Shown here piece by piece: positions 23,112 to 36,059 of a DNA stretch of 64,000 bases; the first letter of the stretch is position 1; every line of letters starts with the position of its first letter. Position numbers and translations under genes: made by a program. The stretch is from Lamellibrachia satsuma (Eukaryota; Annelida; Polychaeta; Sabellida; Siboglinidae): the NCBI GenBank assembly GCA_033239005.1, contig BSQZ01000102.1, forward strand, positions 162,001 to 226,000. The letters run 5' to 3'. The notes below the pieces were generated by a model, which saw only the letters and a program-made list of their open reading frames with translations, ran no database searches and had not been told where the DNA came from.

Positions 23112-23169
23112 TAAAAAATCCTACCCATATTACTCACAGCCTACTCGCATATAGGCACTCTCCTATATA

Positions 23170-23205
<36 letters not shown>

Positions 23206-23232
23206 TGTATGTATGTATGTATATATATATGT
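23037..23232. repeat. (TA)n and (TATG)n microsatellites
   Basis: TA array at 23037-23109 and TATG array at 23178-23220, separated by about 55 bp of unique sequence. They sit just outside the left arm of the large inverted duplication. Confidence 0.95.
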
Positions 23233-23236
23233 ATCC

Positions 23237-24050
23237 GATCCAAACTCGGAAAAGGGGTGCTCAGTTTCCCAAAAGAACACCAGATGACAGCACGCCCAGC
23301 CGTTAAAATTTCCACAGTGCATAACACTTTAAGGCTTGTGTGGCAGGGGTCTCAACCTCCCATCTCCCACATTGCTGTTTTGTGGGGCAAGCCTCCCACC
23401 TTCCAGCTGTTTTGGTGGCCAATCTCCCGCCAGTTTTGAGAGTCCACCTCCCACCAATATCACCTCCCCGTATTTTTGAGGTCAACCTCCCACCAGTTTT
23501 ACGACTGGCCAACCTGCCACCTCTCACTTCCTGCCACCCCTCCCCTCACTTTATATATCGGAAAGCATTTATAAATTGACAAATATTTCATTATGTAGAG
23601 TAAGGTGGGGCAAAGCGCCCACGTTGGGGCATAGCGCCCATGCCACTATCTTGGCGAATATTGCATTTGGTGGCTCCATATAGCGATCAAATGATTAGTT
23701 ACTGACTCCTGACGACACATCAACGTGCTATGGCTTTATAGATTCGAACACGATGTAAATACAGCTGATTTACCGTTTCTTTGTTATTTGTTATAAAATC
23801 GCTTCCATATTAATTAACCAATTGCCACTAAATGGTTATGAATTTTGAAAAGCTTGGAATAACTTTCTAAGCTATGTTATATAACATGAATTTCCATGCC
23901 TTCAGTTACGGTGAGCGATAAAAGAAAATTCATGATTCAAAGCGTTCTCAGCATAGTCGACAGTGGGGCATAGCGCCATCTTTGAATTGGGGCAAAGTAG
24001 CACTGTAAATACATTTTAGATGACATGTTGTTGTGTAAATACAATATACA

Positions 24051-24055
<5 letters not shown>
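23237..24055 (+). repeat. Left arm of a large inverted duplication
   Basis: It matches the reverse complement of 29458-30278 over about 820 bp with only a few mismatches (for example GTTATGAATTTT against GTTATGCATTTT). From the outside in it holds a unique flank (GATCCAAACTCGGAAAAGGG), the CTCCCACC-family block (about 23335-23540), then a TA followed by GAGTAAGGTGGGGCAAAG (the pogo-like transposon end, from 23598) and the internal element sequence down to a TA array. The homology continues across the transposon border into host flank, so it is an inverted segmental duplication and not just terminal repeats. Confidence 0.92.

Positions 24056-24129
<74 letters not shown>
24052..24129. repeat. 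(TA)n microsatellite at the inner edge of the left arm
   Basis: A TA array of about 78 bp. Its counterpart at 29397-29463 sits at the inner edge of the right arm. Confidence 0.96.
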
Positions 24130-24132
<3 letters not shown>

Positions 24133-24199
24133 CAAGAGGAGTCGAACCAGGGTTCTCGCGATTGACAGTCCGATGTTCTAACCGCCACGCCACCGCATA
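24133..24199 (-). mobile_element. SINE head (tRNA-like), fragment
   Basis: The minus strand reads GGCGTGGCGGTTAGAACATC, GGACTGTCAATCG, then CCTGGTTCGACTCC. It has good A- and B-box likenesses and an anticodon-like loop CTGTCAA. The acceptor arms do not pair and no body follows, so this is a SINE or tRNA relic and not a tRNA gene. Confidence 0.65.
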
Positions 24200-24491
24200 A
24201 AAATGGTTTTAGATAAGTTTGATTAGCGAACGTATAAGTAATCCATTGTTGTATTCCTGCAAGTTGTCGCCCAGTCTGCCGTCGTACAGTACACGGCACG
24301 ATGAAATCGATATAACACCATCAAAGTACGTATGGACTGTATTCTTGTCCACACTGCTATGAATACAGTGGACACTCGCGATAAGACTCCAAGTGAAAAT
24401 GATTGCTATGTTTCATAACAACATATGATGGTATCAGTGTGATTATGGCACAAGCAAGCATAACAACGCAACGAAACTTTTCAAATATCAA

Positions 24492-24603
<112 letters not shown>

Positions 24604-24962
24604 TATTTCCCATATTATAAGTTGTGTGCACGTAGGCAAAGCTTTCGGTGCATTCACTGCGTTCGATCCGTCGAACACACGCCGGCCAAACAAAAGCACA
24701 CTATTGAGCATGTCAGTCATCCCAAGCTGTCTACTTGCGTTACAAAACGTCTGCATCTATTGGCTATATTCACCTGCGTCAAATGATATCTAGGCCCATA
24801 CATTGGTTGATATCGTATGAATGTTAACTGCACTATTTCAATAGCTCGTTGATCACTATAAAAAAATACTGTCATCATGTGCAGGAAATGCCTTTATGAA
24901 AATGTTATCATTAGAACTTAATGACAGAAAATTGTACTTATCATTTTGGATGGTTTGAGATG

Positions 24963-25085
<123 letters not shown>

Positions 25086-25184
25086 TTTGCAAAGTCAAAG
25101 CGATTCATTTCCAGTAGACATATTCATTTATACACAAACTGTGCACTGCAGATATGCTCTCGAATGGGAAGCAGCAGCACAGTG

Positions 25185-25325
25185 TTTAAAACGTCGACAC
25201 CTCAATCGAGGAAAATCCTCTTGCTGCAGTTTCGAAACTGTGTCAATTTCGATCACTCTACGTTGCCTCAGTTCTCTCAGGTACATAAATGCATCGGTAG
25301 CGTTTTGTCTTATTGTAAGCAAACC
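25185..25325 (+). mobile_element. SINE fragment (partial head and body)
   Basis: CCTCAATCGAGG, then CTTGCTGCAGTTTCGAAACT, TCAATTTCGATCACTC and GTTGCCTCAGTTCTCTCAG, match the junction and body of the 9797-10056 and 43305-43557 copies. Confidence 0.7.
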
Positions 25326-25339
25326 AACTAACGAACTAT

Positions 25340-25460
25340 CTCACACACTCACTCACTCACTCACTAACTCACACACCGACCGACTCAATTACTTCTTCCC
25401 TTCTTCACTCATTCACTCACCCACCAACCCACCCACCCACCGACCCACCCACTTCCTTGG
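25340..25460. repeat. CACT / ACCC low-complexity tract
   Basis: Degenerate CACT units pass into CCCACC-type units. A weaker tract of the same kind lies at 25590-25630. Confidence 0.85.
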
Positions 25461-25689
25461 CTCTTGACAGCCACGGCAATATAATCGTGTTGACATTCTG
25501 AGGACGTAAATGTATCAATCAGTGTTTACGCATACATGTCCAACCACGTACTAACTCACTATCCCGCCGACTGACTTTTTCACTTCGTCTCTGACTGACC
25601 CACCTATCAAACCACCCACCCACCAAAAAGTGAGTGACTCGGTGGATGGGCGATGGGTGAGTAAATTAGTTAATTAGCTTGTTTGTTAG

Positions 25690-25790
25690 TTTGCTTACAA
25701 TCAAACAAAACGCTACCGATGCATTGATGCAGCTGAGAGAACTGGAAGAATTATCTTGCTGCTCTTAAAAGTGCAGCAAGAGAATAACTG
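25690..25790 (-). mobile_element. SINE body fragment, inverted relative to 25185-25325
   Basis: On the minus strand CTCTTGCTGCAC, then AGTTCTCTCAGCTGCATCAA and TGCATCGGTAGCGTTTTGT, repeat the body at 25215-25320. The two fragments form a local inverted pair around the CACT/ACCC tract. Confidence 0.6.
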
Positions 25791-25928
25791 TATACCTCTC
25801 TTTGGGGGCAAGTATTTAGTTCTTATCCAAATCAGGTTGTGAGTACCTATTTTGTCAAAAAATATACATTAAAATAGCAATGTAACTGTAACCGTATTAC
25901 ATTATGTGTTTGTTATTTTGTATCAGAT

Positions 25929-26306
25929 GCAAGGTGTGACGGTCGACCAGCTCTGCTATTCAAGAATGTTTGCAAACGAGATATCACATCTGCTCAGATC
26001 AGCATCAAATCTGCTGCAGGAGACCGCAACAACTGGCGACAGGCTGTGCGGAATGGTATCAGGAAGGCAGAAGACAGAATAAACGAACTGTGGACACAGA
26101 AGCGAGAGCGTCGGAGAGAAAGGCCATCGACTATGATGTCTCTACATCAAACTGTTTACATATGTACCATATGTAACAAAGACTGCCACTCAAAAAACGG
26201 ACTTCTTTATCGCAGCACATGTTGTGCAAAACACTTTTTTCACCTACGGCGCAGCTCCATTATATTTCGAGATAGGCAGTTGACAATGATTACAAATAGC
26301 TCTTAA
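25929..26306 (+). mobile_element. Non-LTR retrotransposon ORF tail with C-terminal zinc finger
   Basis: One open frame encodes RCDGRPALLFKNVCKRDI, then AAGDRNNWRQAVRNGI, WTQKRERRRERPS and YICTICNKDCHSKNGLLYR. This is the known end of endonuclease-RT proteins: a GRP...F.DVCKRD...DR..W segment and a C-x2-C-x2-(D/R)-CHSRIGL finger. The second half of the finger is changed, with STCC where a final H-x-C-type pair is usual. The ORF ends at a TAA at 26304-26306. It is truncated at the 5' end and I see no intact RT upstream. Confidence 0.8.
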
Positions 26307-26945
26307 CAGCCACCCAAATTGTAAATAAAGTTCTTTACATTTTATGATTTGCCATTTCGTTGTTTACGACCGATGTGTACTCCACATTGTGTCTTAAGAG
26401 ATATCAATTTACTGTTACCTTAACTGTTCAGAACAATTGGACATATTTTGCCCCGTATTTAAATAAACCACTACAGTTAGAGTAAGGTGGGGCATAGCGC
26501 CCAGGGTAACTAATATCGTCGTAACGGTTGGCTCCATTTAATGATATATACCTACAACTATCTGCAATATGTCGGTAACTATATGGAGTATATGTCACGC
26601 TAATCTAACATGATTCGAATAATATGTTTTTGTAGTGTGATTAATTATGCGCATGCACCCGATTTGGGCGCTTTGCCCCGTAGGTGGGGCAAAGCGCACA
26701 TGGGATGGGCGCTATGCCCCATATGGAATTGCATGTATGTTTTATGTTATCAATAGGCTACAAAATGATTATGTAATAACAAGAATACATAACTTTATTT
26801 AATGCAAATACATAATGCACCTACAAACCAAATGAAACAGGAACAAAGAACGATATCGCACCAGGGAAACTGAATGCAGTTCGCTGGTGGCTCCAGTGTA
26901 GCGACATGTGCTATAACGACGTGCTGTTGGATTTGTTCATCCAAA

Positions 26946-28837
26946 TTAGTCTGAGTCTGATTCACAATTGTGGCAAATGTAGTATGGGCCGCCCGCAGTG
27001 CACGCGGCGTGTGCCCATTTCTTGCAGCTCAGACACTGGAGCCACACCTCTCTGGACTTGCTGTTGGCGTAAGGCTCGCAGCAAACGACGCATTCGGTGT
27101 CTTCGTCGGTGTTCTTTTCTTGGTTTGACACCCCAGACGGACCAGCAGTAGGGTCTTGTGCTGACTTGGGCAGCTTGATCTCGCCGATTTTCTTTAACAC
27201 CGGCAAACGTTTCGGTTTCTTCATGTCGCGTTTCAATTAACTTGTATGGCGAAGACGTCAGCACGACACTCGTGGTTCTTCTCGCTATGTGTTTACGCTT
27301 CCTATCCGGCGGTGGTGGCGAGCAGCTCATAATAACAGAGCGAATGTCATCGTCAGATCCTGCATGACTTGCAGGATGTTCGGCGGAAACTGCCGGTGTA
27401 GATACACCAGTGGCGACATCTGGAGCGCTGGCTGCTTCTGTGGGAGCAACGTGTCCGGTGATGACATGGGTGGCAACGACATGCAGACTGGAGCTTCGAG
27501 AGCTGGATGCTATAGGGTGGTGTGGTGCTGAGATTGCTGGGACAGGTGGTGACTCGGGTGCCGGCAACCTCAGTGACGACTACATCCAGGACTGTGACTT
27601 GAGGAGTATCGACAGGCTGAATGAACGGCAATTCAAGTATACTGAATTCTGCATCGAACTTGCTGTCGTCGAACGGCCATAAGCCGCACGTTGCAAATCC
27701 ATTGACGGCAGACTGCACTGTAGCAGTAGAGCTGTATGCATGCTCAAACAATGGGATCACATCATACTGGGTGATGGCACGTCCCTTGTTGGATGTAAGC
27801 CAGTTGTCACAAGAACGGCTGAACGCAGACTTCAGTGACTTAAAAAATGTCCGGTCGAGTGGTTGGAGCCGGTGTGTGCAGTGTGGTGGAAATGTCAGCA
27901 ATGTGACCCCATGCTCCCGGGCGAAGTCGATTGCCTCAAGCGTTTTGTGACTCTCGTGTCCATCCAACAGAAGTATGTGTGGACGGTCTTTGGTGCAGCC
28001 GGCAATCGCGACGAAGTGTTTAAGCCACTTCATGAACAGAGCTGAGTCGATATAGCCTGAGCCGCGGTCATTCACTGCACCAATCGAGCCAGTAGGGGCA
28101 CCGTTCATGAGGGCCGCCACCATTCTCTTGCGAGGGAACACAAACAGCGGAGGAATGTACGAACCGGCAGCGCTTATACAGCACAGCGCGGTGATGTTCT
28201 TTCCACGCTCACCGCTCGAAACCTTTCGCACCTGTCTTGTTCCAGTTTCGCATACGATCTTCCCCGCCTTCGCTACCGTCGTGAAGCCAGTTTCGTCGCA
28301 GTTCCAAATGGCAGTTGCTCTGTGATCCCCTCCTTGCAGGACATCTTTATACAAAGCAAAAAACGCCATAACTGCATCGCGGTTGAAACCTTCGACACGG
28401 GCCAAGCTAGTGGAAATTGGCAGACGAATCGACAACTCTGGGTGGCGCTTCATGAAATTTGACAGCCAGTCCTTTCCAGCTAGCCCACGCTCGTCATCAA
28501 AATTGTGCTGTATGCCCAATTTTGCGGCAACAGCGTAAGCCAAACGCCTGACATCAATGGTTGTCAATCCATACATTCTCTTGGCCATCTCCTTTGCATA
28601 ATCTACCAATTGTGCTTCAAAGGCACTTGAGAATACGCAACGCTTGCTGCCCATAGCGACAACGCCAGGGAGCTGTACAACACCAGAGCAATGGCGCTTT
28701 AGTGTGCGCCTTGGTATCCCATAATCTGCCCCTGCACCTCGTATACTCTGTCCTTCGTGGACAGCCGCTACAGCTAACGCCAGTCATTCAGACCCATACG
28801 ACCCCTGTGTAGACTTTCTTTGGTACGTTCGAACCAT
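26946..28837 (-). pseudogene. DDE transposase (pogo/jerky type) with C-terminal PHD-like finger, broken
   Basis: It starts at the ATG at 28837 (MVRTYQRKS). An HTH_Psq-type domain follows (VHEGQSIRGAGADYGIPRR, TLKRH), then a CENP-B-like DNA-binding segment (WLSNFMKRHPELSIR). The DDE core has WNCDETGF (first Asp), LLLDGHESH (second Asp) and TFPPHCTHRLQPLD (third Asp), the DDD pattern typical of pogo/jerky proteins. After a low-complexity Ser/Pro/Ala linker, the C-terminus is a Cys/His finger: CVVCCEPYANS, WLQCLSCKKWAHAAC, YYICHNC, which fits a PHD finger. Lesions are a TGA at codon 18 (28786-28784), a frameshift near 27550 in the linker, and another near 27240 before the finger. The catalytic segment itself is open for about 400 codons. 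The protein would cut and paste the element through TA sites in the nucleus. Confidence 0.9.
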
Positions 28838-28922
28838 GCTGCCTCTCAATCTGAAACGAACATGCTATAACCGCTAATCATCAAGAGAATGTTTGATAAA
28901 ATTATATCATTAAAATTCACAC

Positions 28923-29344
<422 letters not shown>

Positions 29345-29396
29345 TATACACAAGTGTGTGTCTTTGTGTGTGCGCTAAACACAAAAACTGATATTA

Positions 29397-29399
29397 TAC

Positions 29400-29463
<64 letters not shown>
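29397..29463. repeat. (TA)n microsatellite at the inner edge of the right arm
   Basis: TA array with one AA interruption near 29409. Mirrors 24052-24129. Confidence 0.95.
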
Positions 29464-29464
<1 letters not shown>

Positions 29465-30278
29465 TGTATATTGTATTTACACAACAACATGCCATCTAAA
29501 ATGTATTCACAGTGCTACTTTGCCCCAATTCAAAGATGGCGCTATGCCCCACTGTCGACTATGCTGAGAACGCTTTGAATCATGAATTTTCTTTTATCGC
29601 TCACCGTAACTGAAGGCATGGAAATTCATGTTATATAACATAGCTTAGAAAGTTATTCCAAGCTTTTCAAAATGCATAACCATTTAGTGGCAATTGGTTA
29701 ATTAATATGGAAGCGATTTTATAACAAATAACAAAGAAACGGTAAATCAGCTGTATTTACATCGTGTTCGAATCTATAAAGCCATAGCACGTTGATGTGT
29801 CGTCAGGAGTCAGTAACTAATCATTTGATCGCTATATGGAGCCACCAAATGCAATATTCGCCAAGATAGTGGCATGGGCGCTATGCCCCAACGTGGGCGC
29901 TTTGCCCCACCTTACTCTACATAATGAAATATTTGTCAATTTATAAATGCTTTCCGATATATAAAGTGAGGGGAGGGGTGGCAGGAAGTGAGAGGTGGCA
30001 GGTTGGCCAGTCGTAAAACTGGTGGGAGGTTGACCTCAAAAATACGGGGAGGTGATATTGGTGGGAGGTGGACTCTCAAAACTGGCGGGAGATTGGCCAC
30101 CAAAACAGCTGGAAGGTGGGAGGCTTGCCCCACAAAACAGCAATGTGGGAGATGGGAGGTTGAGACCCCTGCCACACAAGCCTTAAAGTGTTATGCACTG
30201 TGGAAATTTTAACGGCTGGGCGTGCTGTCATCTGGTGTTCTTTTGGGAAACTGAGCACCCCTTTTCCGAGTTTGGATC
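29458..30278 (-). repeat. Right arm of the large inverted duplication
   Basis: Reverse-complement partner of 23237-24055. Positions 29458-29917 are transposon sequence and 29920-30278 are host flank, including the CTCCCACC-family block. The arm ends at GTTTGGATC (30278), after which the two sides differ. Confidence 0.92.
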
Positions 30279-32084
30279 CGCCTATGATCACATGCATCTT
30301 TCTCAACACAACTTCGCAACTCTGGTACAACATCTTAAAATGTGCAATGTAGGAATGTATCTTACAGCTGTAAGAATTACGCCTTACGGGTAAATCGTAA
30401 GTGTTACCTTTGTTCTAGTGTAGCGTACTTTCGTTATCACTTGCATTGTTTTTGGCTATATCTCTCCACAAACGGTCTTACCTTTCTTTTACTGATATAT
30501 CTGCATTCTAACTTCCACCTGTTACGGCTTCCTTCCATCTATTACGAAACCATGAGCCATCGCGGCGAAGCTCCGGTCGGATTGCCACAGCACGGTTTTA
30601 TCACAGGTTGGTTATCACCGTGGTTATAATGGGGGAATACCCATCGTAAATCCACAGTGGCGCCACACTGTGGGTTTAGTCTAGTCTCGCTTATCTGACT
30701 CTCGCTCGGCTTCGTGAGCCCGCCGAGAAGAGAGTCTGGCAACAAACAGAAAAATGTTTGACTGTTACCGTCGTCAGGTGGCACCACTGGTATACGCAAA
30801 AATTATGGCGCCATCAATCGTTGAAGTAATCTGACGTATTGCTGCGTTTTCATGGTCTTGTGATCTTATCTTATTATCTGATATTTTTCTGGATAGTTCA
30901 TAGTCTTTTTTTAGACAGGATAGTGTCAAATGGAGACGCGAATAAAGGTGCACAGACGCGGAGTGACTATATAAAGAGCCGATTTGTGCGTTGCATGTAA
31001 GTGACAATCTAAAGTATATTACAAAAAAATATCAAAATTGTTCTATAATCATTTAAACAATTCTGTGTGATAAAGTATGCCATGCAGTTTATATCCCTTT
31101 TTGAATATTTTCAATATGTATTATTTGCGAAGTTATTCAGCTTTTTAGTGTCATAAAAAGGGGCATTTTGTTTATAATAGGAATAGAGTCCATTTCTTGT
31201 GATCTGGGTGTTTGTGGGCTGCACTGCCACTGAATGTAAGGGCAAATGGCATAATGTGTACTAATGAAGATATTGAGGTGGAATAAAAAGTTTTAAGACC
31301 TTAAAATGTTGACCTAATAATGTATGAACTCGACATGACCTAGCAATGACCTACTTACTTGATCTACAATTACCACTGACCTATTTATGTTCAAAATGCC
31401 CTAATTAATTAATTTTGTATGACATGAGATCAGTAAGTTGAGAGAGGAGTGTAAGGTAGAATATGTATATACATATTGACCTTAATACCCATTTTTTACC
31501 TAATTACGACCATTAGGTGGTTGTACTAAACTAAAATTAATTACAAAATAATTTTACTGAACTCACAATCGATTATTCGTGACAGTACAAATCCTGGATA
31601 AATCTATAGTATGCCTCCCTCTACCACCCTGTAATTGACAAATATAAATTGCAAGACCATTTGGTCGGCAGATGGCGCCACGTATCCATGAATGTGCAGA
31701 CATACTGGCTAGTTGTTGCGATTAATACATAATAATATGTAACGAAAGAAGGAAGCATGCGTGGTTTCCAAGGTTACATTTTCTATAAAATAGCTACCGA
31801 ATGCATAAAATGGCCCCTTCATCTCCAGCATGAGAATTTCCTTCCTCCTAATTCTTTACGTCTTGGCACATGTTAAGACGGGCTGGATACGGGGAGTGAA
31901 AAGCAGACGTCGGACACCGGTGCAATTCGCAGCGCTATTTGGCCCGCAGCAGTACCATAAAGCACTAGTTGGTAATACTAATATGTAGTGGAATAAATGT
32001 GATGTAAATATAATTAGGTAAAAATTACATACAGAGTTGTAGTAATTAAAAATGGGCCCCAGAAGTAAGTGAGTGGTGTCATGC
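30279..32084. other. Mostly unassigned non-coding sequence
   Basis: No exon is supported. At 30652-30673 CCACAGTG and CACTGTGG form a perfect stem around a 6-base loop. At 30681-30740 a CTCGCTTATCTGACTCTCGC-type block recurs inverted at about 55810-55870. The sequence from 31.0 to 32.08 kb is AT-rich with nothing recognisable. Confidence 0.45.
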
Positions 32085-32325
32085 AGGAGTCTTAATCTTC
32101 CACCTGTTTTGGGGACACCCTCCACCCGATATGAGTGGGAGTGGCATGGGTCTCAACTTTCCACATCCCACCTGTTTTGAGGGCTGTATAATCTCCCATC
32201 TCCCACACAGTTTGTTGAGGTCCACTTCAGAACTATTTTTGAGGCAAATTTCCTATCTCCCACCAATTTTTAGGTCAACTCTCCCATCTCCCAGACACAC
32301 CTCTCCCCGCCATCCTCAGAAGTAA
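32085..32325 (+). repeat. CTCCCACC-family degenerate repeat block
   Basis: Imperfect repetition of a roughly 25-35 bp motif made of a (T)CTCCCA(C/T)C word and a TTTTGAGG/TTTTGGGG word. It includes GGGTCTCAACTTTCCACATC at the centre, as in the blocks at 23335-23540 and 59870-60085. Confidence 0.75.
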
Positions 32326-32439
32326 AGGATTACTGCCCACCATGCCCATGCTATGGCCAAGTCCCATGGCCATGCTCATTCCCGTGGCAAGTACCCTACT
32401 ACTGCCACTGCACTGCCCTGGGATGGTGTTATTGTAAGA

Positions 32440-35400
32440 GCCGATGTCAATGAGGATCAGATTTCCATATAATCAGGTTAAAACAATGGTTTTCTTTCAG
32501 TTATTTTTAATCCCTTCGCTTTGACATATCTGTGCACAATGGTTCATGACATCACCATGGCTAGACAAGATTACGTATTGCCAAGTTTGCTCAATTTGGC
32601 GCTATTATGTATCTTATCAACTAGAAGTATGAAAGCAGTCACATACACAATAAAATTTGACAAACCTGACACATTGGAATTTACCCTAAATCCTGTTAAA
32701 TGTGAAAAATTTCCAATTTTTTTACAAAGTTATGCCATGTTTGGTTTAAAATCAAGCAATTATATGAATACTAATTTTAAAATAAACTCATTAGTATATT
32801 CAAAGGGTCAGTAAGCAGGCTTCATTGGTTCGCAGTGCTATGTAAATCTAGTGTACATTATCTATGATTTATCAAGTGTCAAAATCGACCTATAATTAAA
32901 TTATGTGACTGGTTTTCAGCTAATAATACGGGCAATGCATTGTTTAGACTTGGCTGTCAAACAAATAATAATGACTTGACAAGTAGGAGTGTTCCATAAT
33001 GTGTCTACATATACACTGTGCCGCAACTTGATATAAAATTTGACACTTTCTGAAACAAACAAAATTCCCTATTTGGGGTAAGACCACAGTTGACCTTCCT
33101 GTTTATTGTTTCACACGAATGTAGGGCGTATTAAATTGCGATATGTGAATTTAAAGAATTCATATGATGTGACATAAGTGCAATTGAGCAGGCATATTCA
33201 CAGGTTTGTTTGTAGAAGCTATTGGCTGTGAAATGGTGCATTTTTTTAGAGTTTAACAGGCGAAGTGAGTAAGTAAATGTGAAAAATTTCCAATTTTTTT
33301 ACAAAGTTATGCCATGTTTGGTTTAAAATCAAGCAATTATATGAATACTAATTTTAAAATAAACTCATTAGTATATTCAAAGGGTCAGTAAGCAGGCTTC
33401 ATTGGTTCGCAGTGCTATGTAAATCTAGTGTACATTATCTATGATTTATCAAGTGTCAAAATCGACCTATAATTAAATTATGTGACTGGTTTTCAGCTAA
33501 TAATACGGGCAATGCATTGTTTAGACTTGGCTGTCAAACAAATAATAATGACTTGACAAGTAGGAGTGTTCCATAATGTGTCTACATATACACTGTGCCG
33601 CAACTTGATATAAAATTTGACACTTTCTGAAACAAACAAAATTCCCTATTTGGGGTAAGACCACAGTTGACCTTCCTGTTTATTGTTTCACACGAATGTA
33701 GGGCGTATTAAATTGCGATATGTGAATTTAAAGAATTCATATGATGTGACATAAGTGCAATTGAGCAGGCATATTCACAGGTTTGTTTGTAGAAGCTATT
33801 GGCTGTGAAATGGTGCATTTTTTTAGAGTTTAACAGGTGAAGGGATTTATAAGAATTTTTCTGCTATGGGCCACGTGGGCGCATGAATACAAGGCTATTT
33901 TTGTCAAAATTGATGGGCATGAAGTGGTTAACATAAGATATAATCATTCCCATAGGCACAGGTTGATAGGAAAAGTGAACAGTTTGCTTGGAAAAGGCAG
34001 ACAGCAGTAGCAATCACGAACATCATGATACAGATCGGATGCCAAAATGGAAAGTTTGCGAAAATTAGGGGGTATGACATAAGTATGTGACGGAACAGGT
34101 AACCATTTTGGACTAGAGCGGTCATTGGTGATATTTGTCTTGTGACCCAGTGCGTTAGCAACATTGTGTAACAAATTTGGACAGAATAGTTGTATTTTGG
34201 TTGTGTCACACCCACTGGAAGGACTGCGTAGATCAGCATTTTCAAATGTGGCCGCGACTGGCATCTGGTCATGTGATACCCTTTTATGGTGGCGTATCGA
34301 AATCAAGTCGTTCGCCTTGTATCTTATAAACTAGAAATATGAAAGCAGTCACATAAACAATAAAATTTGACAAACCTGACATATTGGAATTTACCCTAAA
34401 TCCTGTTAAATGTGAAAAATTTCCAATTTTTTTACAAAGTTATGCCATGTTTGGTTTAAAATCAAGCAATTATATGAATACTAATTTAAAAATAAACTCA
34501 TTAGTATATTCAAAGGGTCAGTAAGCAGGCTTCATTGGTTCGCAGTGCTATGTAAATCTAGTGTACATGATCTGTCAAAATCGACCTATAATTAAATTAT
34601 GTGACTGGTTTTCAGCTAATTATACGGGCAATGCATTGTTTAAACTTGGCTGTCAAACATATAATAATGACTTGACAAGTAGGAGTGTTCCATAATGTGT
34701 CTACATATACACTGTGCCGCAACTTGATATAAAATTTGACACTTTCTGAAACAAAAAAATTCCCTATTTGGGGTAAGACCACAGTTGACCTTCCTGTTTA
34801 TTGTTTCACACAAATGTAGGGCGTATTAAATAGCGATATGTGAATTTAAAGAATTCATATGATGTGACATAAGTGCAATTGAGCAGGCATATTCACAGGT
34901 TTGTTTGTAGACGCTATTGGCTGTGAAATGGTGCATTTTTTTGAGAGTTTAACAGGCGGAGGGATTTATGGGAATTTTTCTGCTATGTGCCACGTGGGCG
35001 CATGAATACAAGGCTATTTTTGTCAAAATTTATGGGCATCGCACGTCGGGGCGTTTTAAAAGAAGCTGGAGGTATGTGATTTTGATAAAACTTGGTCAGC
35101 ATGTCAATGAGATGATGGCAGTTGCTGTGAAAAAGTTTCAGAATTTTTAGTGGTCACGTTTTCTTATAATCTAACAAAACGTTAACATGGCCACCAATGC
35201 AATTTTCAACTGTGGTCTGACTCCTACTGCACTGACCCTGTCACTGGCACTGGGCCCGCTATCGTACGAGTCGATGAAGACCAGATTTCCATATAACCAG
35301 GTTAAAACAATGGTTTTCTCTGAGTTATTTTTAATCCCTTCGCTTTGACATCTCTGTGCACAGTGGTTCATTGCATCACCACAGCTAGGCAAGATTACAT

Positions 35401-35450
35401 ATTGCCAAGTTTGCTAAAATGTTGCGCTATTTTGTCGTCGCTGTTAAACA
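32440..35450. repeat. Nested direct duplications, about 577 bp and longer units
   Basis: A block beginning TGTGAAAAATTTCCAATTTT occurs at 32701, 33278 and 34411. The first two copies are nearly identical and lie 577 bp apart. The third is slightly diverged and keeps the same upstream sequence as copy 1 (CTAGAAGTATGAAAGCAGTC). A tail (CCACGTGGGCGCATGAATAC) follows copies 2 and 3 at about 33872 and 34991. An outer pair (CAGATTTCCATATAA, AACAATGGTTTTCT, TTTTTAATCCCTTCGCTTTG) flanks the whole at 32458 and 35281. No conserved ORF runs through it, so the parent element is unknown. Confidence 0.85.
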
Positions 35451-35639
35451 AGTCTCTAGTCGACGAAGGTGCGCATGCGCAACGTACCGGAAGAGGAACT
35501 CCAACATCCGGGAACTTCAACCTTAATTTTCCTCACGATGAAAATGGAAAATTTAGAAGTCTGTGCAGTTCGGGGGTTCAGTAAGCCTCCGTTATCAACA
35601 AATGTAAACACTAATAACCGTATTATGCAGTGCCGTAGC

Positions 35640-35960
35640 AAATTCGATCGGCAAACTATACAATACCGCCAGCGAACTACTTCGACAACTTTGCGGTGAG
35701 TCAGAAATAACTTCGGAATACATGCACGGTGTGAAGTCTGAAGACGGATTCAGCCGCGACAAAGTTATCTGTTTTGATCGTAATGGACTGCTGTCACCCA
35801 CTGGCGAACAACTGGTTCCAACATTAGGTAGACGTGGATAACATAGCAGGCCGTGCAAAATGTCTTCACCCGGGAGTAGCGGCAGGCGAAGGGTCGCCAC
35901 GCGACAGTATTCGGCAGAGGACCAAGTCCAAGCCATGCTTGATCAAATCGCACAGCCAAA
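35640..35960 (+). other. Possible degenerate ORF, unrecognised
   Basis: One frame reads through SIGKLYNTASELLRQLCGES, then SEDGFSRDKVICFDRNGLLS and TGEQLVPTLGRRG to a TAA near 35840. It then continues in the same frame with MSSPGSSGRRRVATRQYSAE, DQVQAMLDQIAQPKD to a second stop near 35965. The composition looks protein-like and is sandwiched between the duplications and the CR1 5' end, so it may be a transposon ORF fragment. I do not recognise it. Confidence 0.3.
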
Positions 35961-36059
35961 AGACTAAAGTGAAAAGAGGTGAGTAAGCAATCATCACCCC
36001 CCCCCCATCACTGCCAGTAGCGATAAGTTTATTTATGTTCCACTTGTGCCTGTGGGTCT

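Noticed and set aside
24133..24199. Functional tRNA gene on the minus strand
   Set aside because: A and B boxes are good, but the acceptor arms do not pair and the same head is attached to a SINE body elsewhere.
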